DNA of 64,000 nt from Pseudonocardiaceae bacterium YIM PH 21723 (GCA_003600225.1 QZFT01000045.1:202792-266791); one strand, 5' to 3'. Numbered from the stretch's first letter, positions 1 to 9,563 are shown. Program-made: numbers and translations. Notes: generated from the sequence alone by a model not told the origin.

Positions 1-4
1 CCGG

Positions 5-1837
5 ATGTCCATGCTCATCGGTGCCCTCGGCGCCGGTTTCGCGCACGCGCTCAAAGAGCAGACGGTGCACGAGCAGGAGACCATCCACAGCGCCGTGCTC
101 GCCGCCCGCGGCCGGGCCGAACTGGCCCTGCGCGCCAGCGAGGAGCGGTTCCGCGCGGTCTTCGAGGGCGCCGCGATCGCGGTGGCGATCTGCGATGTGA
201 ACGGCACCTTCCTGGACGTCAACCCGGTGCTGGCGAACATGGTCGGCGAGCCGACCAGCGCGATCCGCGGCCGCTCGGTGTTCGACTTCGTGCACCCCGA
301 CGACGCGATCGACATGCACCGCGAGGTGTTCGACAAGCTGGCCCGCGGCGAAGCCGGCCGGGCACACGTGGAGAAGCGGTTCCGCCGGGGCAACGGCGAG
401 ATGGGCTGGACCCGGCTGGCGCTGTCCCTGGTGCGCTCCGAGGACGGCTCGCCCGACTACCTGGTCGCGATGGGTGAGGACGTCACCGAGCGGCACCAAC
501 TCCAGCACCAGCTGCGTCACCAGGCCCTGCACGACCCGCTGACCGGGCTGCCGAACCGCTCCCTGCTGTACGAGAAGCTGGACGAGACCTTCAGCCGGTC
601 CCGGCACGACGGCCGGATCGGCCTGCTGTTCCTGGATCTGGACGGCTTCAAGGTGATCAACGACCGGCTGGGTCACGGCACCGGCGACCGGTTGCTGGTG
701 GAGGTGGCCGACCGGCTGCACGCCACCGTCACCAAGCGCGGCCACATGGTGGCCCGCATCGGCGGTGACGAGTTCGTGGTGCTGGTGTCCGACTCCCCCG
801 GCCTGGACGACCTCACCGTGCTGGCCGACGAAATCCTGGACACCATCAAGAAGCCGATCAAGGTGGACGAGCACGCCCTGCCGGTCAACGCCAGTATCGG
901 CATCGTGGAGCGGCCGATCGCCGGTACCGAGCCGGCCGAGCTGATGCGCGCCGCCGACTCGACCATGTACTGGGCCAAGGCCGAGGGCAAGGGCCGCTGG
1001 CGGGTCTACGACGAGCAGCGCAGCGAGTACGAGCTGTTCCTGTACCGCCTCGAAAGCGAGATGGCCGGGGCCCTGGATCGCGGCGAGTTCATCCTGAACT
1101 ACCAGCCCCTGGTGGGTCTGGAGGACGGCCGGATCCGCGGCCTGGAGGCGCTCATCCGCTGGATGCACCCCGAATACGGGCTGCTGTCCCCGGACAAGTT
1201 CATCCCGAAGGCCGAGGAGAACGGGTTCATCCTGGAGCTGGGCCGCTGGGTGCTCCAGCAGGCCTGCATGCAGGGCAAAGCCTGGCAGCTGTCCGGGGCG
1301 CAGCCGTTCGTCAGCGTCAACGTGGCGATGCTGCAGTGCACCGAGGGCGATCTGCGGGCCGATGTGCTCACCGCGCTGGAGCACTCCGGGCTGGCCCCGG
1401 AGAAGTTGCAGCTGGAGATCACCGAGAGCGCCATGATGGGCGGTCCGATGGAACCGGTCGCGGTCCTGGGCGACGTGGTCTGCGAGGGCGTGCGGGTGGC
1501 CATCGACGACTTCGGCACCGGCTACTCGAACTGGTCCGCGCTGCGCAGGCTTCCGGTGCACGACCTGAAGCTGGCGGGTGCCTTCGTGGAGGGCCTGCGG
1601 CCCCGGGAGGGCTCGCTGGTGGAGGTGGACACCAGGATCGTCGGCACGATGATCTCCATGGCGCACGCGCTCGGCCTGTCGGTCACCGCGGAGAACGTGG
1701 AGACCCAGGAGCAGGCCACCAGGCTGCGGGAGCTGGGCTGCGACGCCGGTCAGGGCTGGTTGTTCGCCAAGCCCATGTCGGTCCTCGAGGTGGACAAGCT
1801 ACTGGCCGCCAACGGTCGTTTCGACACCGGTTTCTAG
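5..1837 (+). CDS. PAS-GGDEF-EAL cyclic-di-GMP signalling protein (5' end may be incomplete)
   Basis: A cytoplasmic c-di-GMP turnover protein of about 610 residues. A PAS domain (about 40-165) is followed by a GGDEF domain with an intact RIGGDEF signature near residue 252, and an EAL domain with LEALIRW near 381 and DDFGTGYS near 500. Both catalytic signatures are intact, so cyclase and phosphodiesterase activity are each possible. I see no RxxD inhibitory site just before GGDEF. The ATG lies 5 bases from the window edge and begins inside a helical linker (the residues before the PAS domain are coiled-coil-like), so sensory or membrane segments may lie upstream. The next gene starts 2 bases after the stop, which suggests translational coupling to a methyltransferase. 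Family assignment is firm; the true start is unknown. Confidence 0.9.
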   Translation: MSMLIGALGAGFAHALKEQTVHEQETIHSAVLAARGRAELALRASEERFRAVFEGAAIAVAICDVNGTFLDVNPVLANMVGEPTSAIRGRSVFDFVHPDDAIDMHREVFDKLARGEAGRAHVEKRFRRGNGEMGWTRLALSLVRSEDGSPDYLVAMGEDVTERHQLQHQLRHQALHDPLTGLPNRSLLYEKLDETFSRSRHDGRIGLLFLDLDGFKVINDRLGHGTGDRLLVEVADRLHATVTKRGHMVARIGGDEFVVLVSDSPGLDDLTVLADEILDTIKKPIKVDEHALPVNASIGIVERPIAGTEPAELMRAADSTMYWAKAEGKGRWRVYDEQRSEYELFLYRLESEMAGALDRGEFILNYQPLVGLEDGRIRGLEALIRWMHPEYGLLSPDKFIPKAEENGFILELGRWVLQQACMQGKAWQLSGAQPFVSVNVAMLQCTEGDLRADVLTALEHSGLAPEKLQLEITESAMMGGPMEPVAVLGDVVCEGVRVAIDDFGTGYSNWSALRRLPVHDLKLAGAFVEGLRPREGSLVEVDTRIVGTMISMAHALGLSVTAENVETQEQATRLRELGCDAGQGWLFAKPMSVLEVDKLLAANGRFDTGF

Positions 1838-1839
1838 CC

Positions 1840-2634
1840 GTGCCACGCCGGGAATGGGTCCCCGACTCCGCGGACACCGGCAGACCCAGCGCCGCTCGGG
1901 TGTACGACTACTTCCTGGGCGGCATGCACAACTTCGCCGCGGACCGGGCCAACGCCACCGCGGCGGCCGGCGTGTATCCGGACCTGCCCCGGATCATGCG
2001 GGCCAACCGGTCCTACCTGGGCCGGGTAGTGCGTTACCTGGTGCGCGCCGGGATCCGGCAGTTCCTCGACCTGGGTTCGGGGATCCCGACGGCGGGCAAC
2101 GTCCACGAACTGGCGCACGCCCTGCAACCGCGTACCCGGATCGTCTACGTGGACATCGATCCGGTGGCGGTCGCGCACAGCGAAGCCCTGGTGCACGGTG
2201 ACCCCAGGATCTCGGTGCTCCAGGCCGACGTCCGGCAGGTGGAGAGCGTGCTCCAGGCGGCCGAGTCCACGCTGGACTTCGAGCGGCCGATCGGCGTGCT
2301 CATGGTGTCGCTGCTGCACTTCATCCCGGAGAACCCCGGCGAACTGATCCGCGCCTACCTGTCCCGGCTGGACGCGGGAAGCTACGTGGCGCTGTCCCAC
2401 GTGAGCACCGAGGGTCCGGCCGATCAGCTGGCGGAGCTGGTCCGGCTGTCCGGGCAGACCTCGACGCCGCTGCACCTGCGGCCGCGCACGGAGATCGAGC
2501 AGATGATCTCCGGGCTCGACCTGGTGGAGCCGGGCCTGGTCTACCTGCCCCAGTGGCACCCGGATCTGCCCGAGGACGTGGGCGCCAACCCGGAACGCGC
2601 CAACGACTACGCCGCCGTCATCCACAAACCCTGA
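1840..2634 (+). CDS. SAM-dependent methyltransferase, DUF574/PF04672 type
   Basis: A protein of 264 aa starting at a GTG two bases after the preceding stop. The N-terminus carries the ARVYDYFLGGMHNF signature typical of the actinobacterial DUF574 S-adenosyl methyltransferase family. A SAM-binding glycine loop (LDLGSGIPTAGN) lies near residue 85 and the acidic strand end VYVDIDP about 30 residues later. The family is very abundant in actinomycetes, and its substrates are mostly unknown. Coupling to a c-di-GMP protein is the only context clue. The length is normal for the family. Confidence 0.88.
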   Translation: MPRREWVPDSADTGRPSAARVYDYFLGGMHNFAADRANATAAAGVYPDLPRIMRANRSYLGRVVRYLVRAGIRQFLDLGSGIPTAGNVHELAHALQPRTRIVYVDIDPVAVAHSEALVHGDPRISVLQADVRQVESVLQAAESTLDFERPIGVLMVSLLHFIPENPGELIRAYLSRLDAGSYVALSHVSTEGPADQLAELVRLSGQTSTPLHLRPRTEIEQMISGLDLVEPGLVYLPQWHPDLPEDVGANPERANDYAAVIHKP

Positions 2635-2640
2635 GCGGCG

Positions 2641-3771
2641 CTACAGCAAGCCTTCCAAGCGCTCCTTCAGGTGAGCCGGTGAGATGAGCTCGAAGTGGTC
2701 ATAGGTCGAGCACTCCAGGTCACTCGTGTCCAAACCCCGGGCAACGGCCCCTCTGGCCAGGCCGTTGAAGAGGGATTCATAGTTGAACGACAAGACCACG
2801 TGCACTCCGGCGGACAGGCCCATCAACCTGCCCAGCAGATCGAGAAACCTGTCGTAGGTGTCATCCGGCCATTCATCGACGACTTCCCGCGCGTGCCGTT
2901 GTATCTGAGCGAAGTTCTTGGACGTGATCTTGTACAGGTACTCCGACAGGTACCTGAACTCGGCCACATTTCCGGCCGACTCCAGTATCGCGACCAGTTG
3001 GGCCAGCGGTTGCTCCTGGTCGACACGGCTGATCTTCGACGAAATCGTCGTAGTGGACCGGTTGACATTGGGATCGAGGAGCACGGCCTTACGAATATGC
3101 AACCGGGCCAGCGCCTCCGGTTTGACCTTCGACAGGAACAACGCCATGTCGGCGCCGAAAGAGAAGCCGACCAAGGTCAGGCGCTTGCCGCCATACCGTT
3201 GAGAGAACCGCTCCAACGCGTACATCAGCAGATTGATGTGCGAGTCCAGCGAAATCGGACCGTAGTGCTCGTCGCCACGCTCTTCGACATTGAACCCGAA
3301 CATGGTCAGCGAGATGCAATGGAACTTGCTCTCCAGCATGTAGGGCCGGAAGTCATGGGCATCCAGCCCCAGGCCGTGCAGGAACACCACCAGGTCATCC
3401 CCTGGCCGCTTCGCCTCAAGATACGCCAGTCGCCGGCCCACGACGGAGTCGCGGTCACTGGTCAGATTCACCACGGCGTCCGACTTTATGAAGATCTCCC
3501 CGCGGGTGATACTGCCATTCCACCGCCGGCGGATGATCAACCGATAGAACATGATGGAAGAAATGCTGGTCACTATGGTGGAGATCAGGACGACGGTCAA
3601 TGTCGAGGTGAACCGGAGATGCCGCGCGGAGAGCTCGATCGCCGACCTCAATTCCCGCGAATAGAGACCGGAGACTATTCCGACGAACGTCCCCAACAGT
3701 CCGGACACCGGCGCCAGCCACGGCGGAACCCGGACGGAAACCCTGGCCTGACCTGAGGGCTTAGGGTTCAT
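2641..3771 (-). CDS. membrane-anchored alpha/beta hydrolase
   Basis: A 376 aa protein with two likely transmembrane helices in the first 80 residues (around 18-36 and 57-79), followed by a basic stretch (RRRW) and an alpha/beta-hydrolase domain. It has an oxyanion-type FLHGLGLD near 135, a nucleophile elbow GFSFGAD near 200 and a candidate catalytic His in TYDHFELI near the C-terminus. The substrate cannot be told; an esterase or lipase acting at the membrane is plausible. It overlaps the upstream gene by 11 bases, so the two are co-expressed. Codon use here is less GC-biased than in the flanking genes, which would fit horizontal acquisition. Confidence 0.72.
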   Translation of the reverse strand: MNPKPSGQARVSVRVPPWLAPVSGLLGTFVGIVSGLYSRELRSAIELSARHLRFTSTLTVVLISTIVTSISSIMFYRLIIRRRWNGSITRGEIFIKSDAVVNLTSDRDSVVGRRLAYLEAKRPGDDLVVFLHGLGLDAHDFRPYMLESKFHCISLTMFGFNVEERGDEHYGPISLDSHINLLMYALERFSQRYGGKRLTLVGFSFGADMALFLSKVKPEALARLHIRKAVLLDPNVNRSTTTISSKISRVDQEQPLAQLVAILESAGNVAEFRYLSEYLYKITSKNFAQIQRHAREVVDEWPDDTYDRFLDLLGRLMGLSAGVHVVLSFNYESLFNGLARGAVARGLDTSDLECSTYDHFELISPAHLKERLEGLL

Positions 3772-4822
3772 TGCGCACCGACTCCCGGGAGAACTCTATC
3801 GGGTACCTGTCGGTGAAGTACTCATAGTCGTCCCCGGCACGAACGACTCCCTTGAAATGGCCGTCCGATACCGTGCACAGGCTCAGCGGCCGGCCGTGGT
3901 CCCGGGAATGCAGCACCACCTCGCAGCCCTGCTGGGTCAGTTCGGCCCTGGGCTCAATGACCAGGGCCAGGCCCGGAGGAGCCAGGGAATCGAGAACCGT
4001 GGCGATCACCTGAGTCCTTTTCTCCCAGGAGAACTCGTACAGCGAGTAGCAGAAGTTCGCCATACCGATTCGATTGTCCTGAACGAATCTCCGCAACGCG
4101 TCCGAGTCGAGCAGGTCCACGGCGACCAGGCAGGTATCCGCCGGATCATCCGACAACACGGCGAGGACATCCAGCACCTCCCCATACAGATCCCGGTAAT
4201 AGGCGGAGGAGCCGTAACATGCCCGCACCCATTTCAGGCTCGGGAACTCGGCGCGATCGACACCGAATTTCCGCCCGACCGGTAGCGGGCAGAAGGCCGG
4301 GATACCGGAGGGCCACCGCAGGTCACCGGCGAACCGCTCGTACATCGACACAGAATTCAGCTGCCTGGGCAGAATTCCCAGACCGGTGCCGAAGTCCGCG
4401 AAGTTCACCGCCGGACCACGATAGCCGGACATGCACGCGGCCAGGATCGTCTGTGGCACGAGGAACCGGCGGGCCCCGGTGAAGGAGTTCTGCCTGCTCG
4501 CCAGGGTCGACGCGATCTCCGCAAGATGGTTCTGCACCGCATCGTCGAGCAGCGTGAGCCGAGCGGCACGGGAATCGCTGTTCACCAGCCCGGTGAATTG
4601 CTGCTCCGGCAGGTTGAACTTCAGTGCGATCCCGATCATCGTGACAAAATGCGTATCACTGAATTCGAGTCTGCCGGCCCGGCAGTCGCGGACAAGCCGC
4701 GCGAATTCACTCTCCGGCCGGCCGAGTGCCCCCGCGATCAATCGATAGAGTTCGCGCCACCCGTGGTCTTGCGGGTGGCGCCCTAGCCTGACCGCAGCAC
4801 AACGAAGCGAGTCGATCACCAT
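3761..4822 (-). CDS. unassigned protein, possibly methyltransferase-like (DUF2332-like layout)
   Basis: About 353 aa. I prefer the ATG at 4822, which has a GAGGGG Shine-Dalgarno four bases upstream, over the ATG at 4852. I do not recognise the family with confidence. The overall pattern resembles DUF2332-type class I methyltransferase-like folds: a glycine-rich FADFGTGLG segment in the middle, a GVDRAEFPSLKWVRACYG stretch, LVAVDLLDSD, and a later strand before VIEPRAEL. Direct family membership is unproven. It lies between two alpha/beta hydrolases on the same strand and overlaps one of them, so it probably works with them. No signal peptide is visible. Confidence 0.5.
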   Translation of the reverse strand: MVIDSLRCAAVRLGRHPQDHGWRELYRLIAGALGRPESEFARLVRDCRAGRLEFSDTHFVTMIGIALKFNLPEQQFTGLVNSDSRAARLTLLDDAVQNHLAEIASTLASRQNSFTGARRFLVPQTILAACMSGYRGPAVNFADFGTGLGILPRQLNSVSMYERFAGDLRWPSGIPAFCPLPVGRKFGVDRAEFPSLKWVRACYGSSAYYRDLYGEVLDVLAVLSDDPADTCLVAVDLLDSDALRRFVQDNRIGMANFCYSLYEFSWEKRTQVIATVLDSLAPPGLALVIEPRAELTQQGCEVVLHSRDHGRPLSLCTVSDGHFKGVVRAGDDYEYFTDRYPIEFSRESVRNEP

Positions 4823-5104
4823 CGTCCCCCTCAGCAGGTGGGTACCGACCATGCGTGATGGTGCAGAGTCCGATTCCTACAGATGGACGTGCGCAACACA
4901 GCTGGAGGTTCAACCTGAGGGCTTCTGGGAGGTCGATAACCAGGCACTGCGAGATGTGGAGCGATCAGCCTTCAGACCTCGAACTCCTTCATGATCGACC
5001 ATGGTGCCACACGAACAGGCTTCCCGTGAACCGGTATTTCCGGGTGCAACTTCGAGTTGGCGATTCGTCCACGTTCGGCGCAGTCCGGCCACCACCGCAT
5101 AGGG

Positions 5105-6001
5105 TCATTCCCCGGCGACGCCACCACCCAGAATCCCGGCCAATGCGCGGTAGGTGAATGTCGGATTGTCCACCATCGCGAAATGCCCGGAATCAGGAAC
5201 TTCGACGACGTTTCCCACCTGCAGCCGAGGAAGGAGGTAATTCGGCGCGCTACTCGTACCATAAAAATAGGAAGCCCTCGGCCGTGCATTCATCCAGTCG
5301 AGCAGTTTCCCGCTGTCCGACCACTCCACGAGCGAACGCGCGGATCCATGGAGGGCGTACGGATCGGCCTGGCGAATCCACGATGCCCACAGATGGGAGG
5401 CCGAATCGGTCGAGTCCTCCAGTTTCCGGAGCAACTCCGCGTAGCCGGATTCCACGAACTCACCTGGCGACTGGGCCGCGATGTTGCGGCTCACCAGGCC
5501 GCTGTCCTCGGAGACCAGGTTCCCCTCGATGCTGATGAAGTGGTCGACAGCCTGCAGCTCCTGACTGGCGAGCAGCCCGAGCGCGCCTCCCATGCTGTGC
5601 CCCACGATTGATACGTGCGCGAAATCCAGCTTCTCCAGAACATGACCCACCACGTCGGTGTAGGTCTCCAGGGAATAGCAATGCGCCGGTAAGCAGTCCG
5701 AATCCCCGAATCCAGGCAAATCAATCGAACACAGTGAATAACCGATCAGCTCATCGGATGCGAAGGCGTCCGAAAAGCTCTGCTTACTGCACCCCAGACC
5801 ATGCACCAACAGGATCAGATGTTCACCGGCGCGCCGAAACAGACTGGAAATTCTGAGCTCTCGACCATGCAAGTTCATCTCAACACATTTTGTGGTCAAT
5901 CCCCTAGTGTTGAGGTTTAGCGTTCTTACCATTGACCGATGGTCTCGAACCGTCCAAGCCCTGTCAAACTTGACTCGGCCGGTCGGGGTGGAGTAACTCA
6001 T
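5105..6001 (-). CDS. alpha/beta hydrolase
   Basis: An alpha/beta-hydrolase of up to 298 aa. LLVHGLGCSKQSF gives the oxyanion loop, GHSMGGALG the nucleophile elbow and DSGHFAMVDNP the catalytic His. The spacing matches soluble serine hydrolases of the lactonase, esterase or C-C hydrolase kind. The start is uncertain: ATG codons at 6001 and 5879 are both in frame and neither has a clear Shine-Dalgarno. The shorter form (about 258 aa, beginning MNLHGREL) fits the family N-terminus better. It heads the 2.6-6.0 kb minus-strand group, with a 280-base gap before the next gene. The substrate is unknown. Confidence 0.78.
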   Translation of the reverse strand: MSYSTPTGRVKFDRAWTVRDHRSMVRTLNLNTRGLTTKCVEMNLHGRELRISSLFRRAGEHLILLVHGLGCSKQSFSDAFASDELIGYSLCSIDLPGFGDSDCLPAHCYSLETYTDVVGHVLEKLDFAHVSIVGHSMGGALGLLASQELQAVDHFISIEGNLVSEDSGLVSRNIAAQSPGEFVESGYAELLRKLEDSTDSASHLWASWIRQADPYALHGSARSLVEWSDSGKLLDWMNARPRASYFYGTSSAPNYLLPRLQVGNVVEVPDSGHFAMVDNPTFTYRALAGILGGGVAGE

Positions 6002-6065
6002 CAGGGAAATAGGTAGACAGCCGAGTCACTTTATCAATCACGAAACATGGTCGACAATTCGGCGA

Positions 6066-6731
6066 TTACTTTTGCTCTTGCCGGCGGACGATCTCGGCGA
6101 TCCAGCCGGGGGCGAACGGCGAGGTGCAGTTCGGCGGCGTCGGATAGTCCTTGAGCACCTCAAGGCGCTCGCCGATGTCGATCGCCCTGGCCCGGTGTTC
6201 CGGGTGCTCGATCCCGATCTGGGCCAGGCAGTGGTTCTGCGCCCACTGCAACCGGTCCGGCGCCTGCTTCATCTCCGCCTCGATGGTGTCCAGCAGCCCG
6301 GCGAGGTCGAGCCCGGCCGGCCGCTTCGCCACGCGTTCGGTGGTCAACGCCCAGCCCGCACTCCCGACGACCGGATCCGGGTCGGCGAACCAGGCCAGGC
6401 GCAGGTCCTCGGCGTGCGGGCTCTTCTTGACGACGTAGTTCACCAGCCAGTCCTGCACCTTGGGGATACGCGCCGCCCGCAGCATGGCGTCCAGCTCGTC
6501 CCGCTCGAACGCCTTCGGGCGGCAGATCAGCAGCGCCAGCAGCCGGGCCGCGGAGTCCCCGGTGTCCCACAGCTCGCGCGCCAGTTCCTGCTGGGTCTTC
6601 AGCCGCTTGGCGATAGCCCGCAGCTTGCCGAGGTTAACCCCGTGATCGTCACCGTGCTTCTCGTTCACCGCGCGCGCCTTCGGATCCTCCAGCGCGGCCA
6701 GCTCGGCCATGATCTCGGGCACCGTCACCAC
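6066..6731 (-). CDS. AlkD-like DNA alkylation repair family protein
   Basis: A 221 aa all-helical protein starting at tandem GTG codons behind a GGAG-type ribosome site. It carries HEAT-like repeats of the DNA alkylation repair enzyme family: VNLGKLRAIAKRL near the N-terminus, an ARELWDTGDSAARLLALLI repeat, and a W-rich central part. AlkD proteins excise positively charged alkylated bases such as N3- and N7-alkyl purines. This copy belongs to the shorter actinobacterial subgroup, whose activity is largely inferred. It is encoded just downstream of an MFS exporter and shares its strand, but the functions look unrelated. Confidence 0.72.
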   Translation of the reverse strand: MVTVPEIMAELAALEDPKARAVNEKHGDDHGVNLGKLRAIAKRLKTQQELARELWDTGDSAARLLALLICRPKAFERDELDAMLRAARIPKVQDWLVNYVVKKSPHAEDLRLAWFADPDPVVGSAGWALTTERVAKRPAGLDLAGLLDTIEAEMKQAPDRLQWAQNHCLAQIGIEHPEHRARAIDIGERLEVLKDYPTPPNCTSPFAPGWIAEIVRRQEQK

Positions 6732-6750
6732 AGTCTCCTGTCCGTGCGGG

Positions 6751-7917
6751 TCAGGCGGGCACCGGTACCGGGCGGGACCCGGCCCGGTGGAGCGCGCCCG
6801 CCCAGACCGTCGCGGCCAAGCCTAGTGCGGTCAGCAGGGCTCCCGCCCAGTTCACCGCGGCGTAGCCCAGTCCGGCGGAGATGACCAGGCCACCGATCCA
6901 GGCGCCCAGCGCGTTGGCCAGGTTGAAGCCCGCGATGTTCGCCGCGGAGGCCAGTTCCGGAGCTCCGGCCGCCCGATCCATGATCCAGGTCTGCAACGGC
7001 GCCACGGTGGCGAAGCCGGTGAGGCCGAGCAGCAGCACGGTGATCGCGGCGGTGATCGGGTTGTGCACGGTGAACCCGAACACCAGCAGCACCACGAGCA
7101 ACGCCCCCAGGGTCAGGTACAGGCTGCGCAGCAGCGACCGGTCCGCCAGCCGGCCGCCCAGGATGTTGCCCACCCCGAAGCCGAGGCCGAACAGCACCAA
7201 TAGCCAGACGATCACCGAGGAGGAGAATCCGGCCAGTTCGGCCAGCATCGGCGTGATGTAGGTGAAGGACGCGAACACCCCGCCGTAGCCCAGCGTGGTC
7301 ATCAGCAGTCCCAGCCACACCTGCGGATCACGGAAGACCCGCAGCTGGCTGCGCAACCCGGTGTCCGAGGCCGGAGTCGCCGGGACGAGGGCCGCGATCC
7401 CGGCGATGCCCAGCAGCCCCAGCGCCGCGACCGCCCAGAACGCGGACCGCCAGCCGGCCGCGTGTCCCAGCGCGGTCCCCATCGGAACGCCGAGGATCGT
7501 GGCCACGGTCAGCCCGGTGAACATCATCGACACCGCGCTGGCCCGCCGGTCCGGCGTGACCAGGTCGGCCGCCACCACGGCGCCGATGCCGAAGAACGCG
7601 CCGTGGCACAACGCCGCGACCGCCCGGCCGGCCATCAGCAACCCGTAGCCCGGGGCCAGGGCGCACAGCACGTTGCCCAGGATGAACACCGCCATCAACC
7701 CGATCAGCATGGGTTTGCGGGGTACTCGCGACCCCAGCGCGGTCATGATCGGCGCGCCGATGGTCACGCTCAACGCGTACCCGGACACCAGCAGGCCCGC
7801 CGTCGGAATGGACACCCTCAGGTCATCGGCGACCTCGGGTAACAGTCCCATGATGATGAATTCCGTCGTACCGATACCAAAGGCACCTATCGCCAGCGCG
7901 AACAGCGCAACAGGCAT
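6751..7917 (-). CDS. MFS drug/metabolite exporter (DHA1, AraJ-like)
   Basis: A 388 aa protein with about 12 transmembrane helices, starting at an ATG. The N-terminal helix LFALAIGAFGIGTTEFIIMGLLPEV matches the AraJ/CmlA-type DHA1 subgroup, and the loop 2-3 motif is present (LGSRVPRKPMLIG). These carriers export drugs or sugar-like metabolites by proton antiport. The XRE regulator gene at 7953-8822 lies 36 bases upstream on the same strand and probably controls it. The substrate is not determinable from sequence. Confidence 0.85.
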   Translation of the reverse strand: MPVALFALAIGAFGIGTTEFIIMGLLPEVADDLRVSIPTAGLLVSGYALSVTIGAPIMTALGSRVPRKPMLIGLMAVFILGNVLCALAPGYGLLMAGRAVAALCHGAFFGIGAVVAADLVTPDRRASAVSMMFTGLTVATILGVPMGTALGHAAGWRSAFWAVAALGLLGIAGIAALVPATPASDTGLRSQLRVFRDPQVWLGLLMTTLGYGGVFASFTYITPMLAELAGFSSSVIVWLLVLFGLGFGVGNILGGRLADRSLLRSLYLTLGALLVVLLVFGFTVHNPITAAITVLLLGLTGFATVAPLQTWIMDRAAGAPELASAANIAGFNLANALGAWIGGLVISAGLGYAAVNWAGALLTALGLAATVWAGALHRAGSRPVPVPA

Positions 7918-7952
7918 GGCTATCCCCTCGAAAGTATTGCCAGGAAAAGAAA

Positions 7953-8822
7953 TCAGTTCGCGGCGGCGCGCTGGGACAGCGAGTCCAGCAGCCGCAGCAG
8001 CGCCCGGTGGGTGGCCGAACCCCGCGGTGAGCTGTATCGGTCGATGCGGTGGCCGGTGCCGTCATGCAGATGCACGGCCTCGAAATCGAGCTCCAGTTCC
8101 CCCACTTCGGGATGGTGGAAATACTTTGTTCCGGACACGCAGTTCAGCACCGGATGGGTGGCCCACAACGCGGCGAATTCACCGCTCTTCATGGTGAGCT
8201 CGCCGACCAGTTCCGCCATGTCCCGGTCGTCGGCATGCAGTCCGGCATAGGCCCGCAGCGAGGCGACCTTGCGTTGCGCCTCCTCGTCCCAGCGGGTGTG
8301 AAAGGCGCGGGAGCGTGGGTCCAGGAAGAACATCCGGGTCAGGTTCGGCCGGGTCGCCGGATCCTCCGGCGCGTCGAAGGCGTGCTGCGGGCCGAACAAC
8401 TGGTGGCCCAGCGTGTTCCAGGCCAGCACCTCACTGCGGATACCCAGTACGACGGCGGGCACCTCGGGCATGGCGTCGATCAGCTGCCGGGTGGTCGGCC
8501 GCACGGTGGCCGGCTTCGGTGCCCGGCGCCGCTTCAGCGGAGGCGGGCCGGCCAGGTTGTGCAGGTGCGCGCGTTCGTCCTCGGTGAGCCGCAGCGCGGT
8601 GGCCAATGCGTCGATCACCGCGGCGGAGGCGTTGACGTGCTGCCCCTGTTCGAGGCGCGTGTAGTACATGACGCTCACCCCGGCCAGCTCGGCCAGTTCC
8701 TCCCGGCGCAGGCCGGGCACCCGGCGGGCGCCGTACGCGGTGAGACCGACGTCCTGCGGTTGCAGCCGGGACCGGTGCAGCCGGAGGAACGCCCCCAGTT
8801 CGGTGCTGTCCGTCGTGCTCAT
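7953..8822 (-). CDS. XRE-family helix-turn-helix regulator with MmyB-like ligand domain
   Basis: A 289 aa regulator. The N-terminal HTH (about 15-75) shows the family hallmark LRREELAELAGVSVMYYTRLEQG, followed by the C-terminal MmyB-like domain (about 105-280). Actinomycete members of this group commonly repress an adjacent oxidoreductase or exporter. The MFS gene 36 bases downstream on the same strand is the probable partner, giving an autoregulated two-gene unit. The ATG start gives the typical MSTTDSTELGAFLR N-terminus. Confidence 0.9.
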   Translation of the reverse strand: MSTTDSTELGAFLRLHRSRLQPQDVGLTAYGARRVPGLRREELAELAGVSVMYYTRLEQGQHVNASAAVIDALATALRLTEDERAHLHNLAGPPPLKRRRAPKPATVRPTTRQLIDAMPEVPAVVLGIRSEVLAWNTLGHQLFGPQHAFDAPEDPATRPNLTRMFFLDPRSRAFHTRWDEEAQRKVASLRAYAGLHADDRDMAELVGELTMKSGEFAALWATHPVLNCVSGTKYFHHPEVGELELDFEAVHLHDGTGHRIDRYSSPRGSATHRALLRLLDSLSQRAAAN

Positions 8823-8879
8823 GCCTCCATCTTCACCGACCGCGGCGGCCCGTGCCTGTCCCTGCGATGGACAGGCTGG

Positions 8880-9563
8880 TCAGGCCTCGGGATGCGCCGG
8901 GCTCAGCGTGAACTCCAGGTTCGAGGTGACCAGTCCCAGGTGCTTGCCGGGCCGCAGCCAGCCGTTCAGCTCCCGGTCCGATTCCACCCGGGCGTCCACC
9001 ACGGCCAGCCGGGCGCTGGATCGTAAGCGCATCAGGGCTCGCCGGATCTGTCCGTCCGGCCACTGCTGTGCGGCGACCATGGACATACGCAGCGGCAGTC
9101 GCGGACCGAAGGGGCGCACGGTGGCGTCGACCTGCCAGCCGTCGCCGGACGCCTGCATGGCGTCGCCGGGGCTGCCCGCGAACGACGCCACGGTCTTGGG
9201 CATGGCCCAGTTGGTGCGCCCGCCGGCCAGGCTGGTGAGCGAGTCGACGGCCATGAAAGCCACATTGCCGAGCAGCGAGAAGCCGTCCCGGAAGCCGACG
9301 ATGCCCATCACCTCATCATAGGAACCGACGGGGGTGTCGGTGTACCGGATGAAGCCGCCCGCCGCGAACAGCCCGCGCGTCCGGATGCCGTCGGGCAACG
9401 CGGCGGAGGCGGCGGCACCGCCCCGGCTGAGCCACAGCACGGCGGATCCCCGGCAACGCCAGGGCGCCGGCGGTACCTCGGTGGGCAACTGGGCGAGCAC
9501 CTCCGGCGCGACCGCGGTCTCGGGCACTCCAGGGACTCGCAGCAGCTCGGCCGGTTGCATCAT
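8880..9563 (-). CDS. acetoacetate decarboxylase-fold protein
   Basis: About 227 aa from the tandem ATGs at 9561-9563. Earlier in-frame codons lie inside a large palindrome and are unlikely to be used. The sequence shows the layout of the acetoacetate decarboxylase superfamily: PAPWRCRGSAVLWLSRGG near the start, a GGFIRYTDTPVGSYDEVMG strand-loop, NWAMPKTVASFAG, and a C-terminal LGLVTSNLEFTLSP. Many actinobacterial members are not true decarboxylases; whether the Schiff-base Lys is present (a Lys lies in AMPKT) would need an alignment. It sits downstream of the suf operon but is separated from it by a strong hairpin, so it is probably transcribed on its own. Confidence 0.6.
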   Translation of the reverse strand: MMQPAELLRVPGVPETAVAPEVLAQLPTEVPPAPWRCRGSAVLWLSRGGAAASAALPDGIRTRGLFAAGGFIRYTDTPVGSYDEVMGIVGFRDGFSLLGNVAFMAVDSLTSLAGGRTNWAMPKTVASFAGSPGDAMQASGDGWQVDATVRPFGPRLPLRMSMVAAQQWPDGQIRRALMRLRSSARLAVVDARVESDRELNGWLRPGKHLGLVTSNLEFTLSPAHPEA

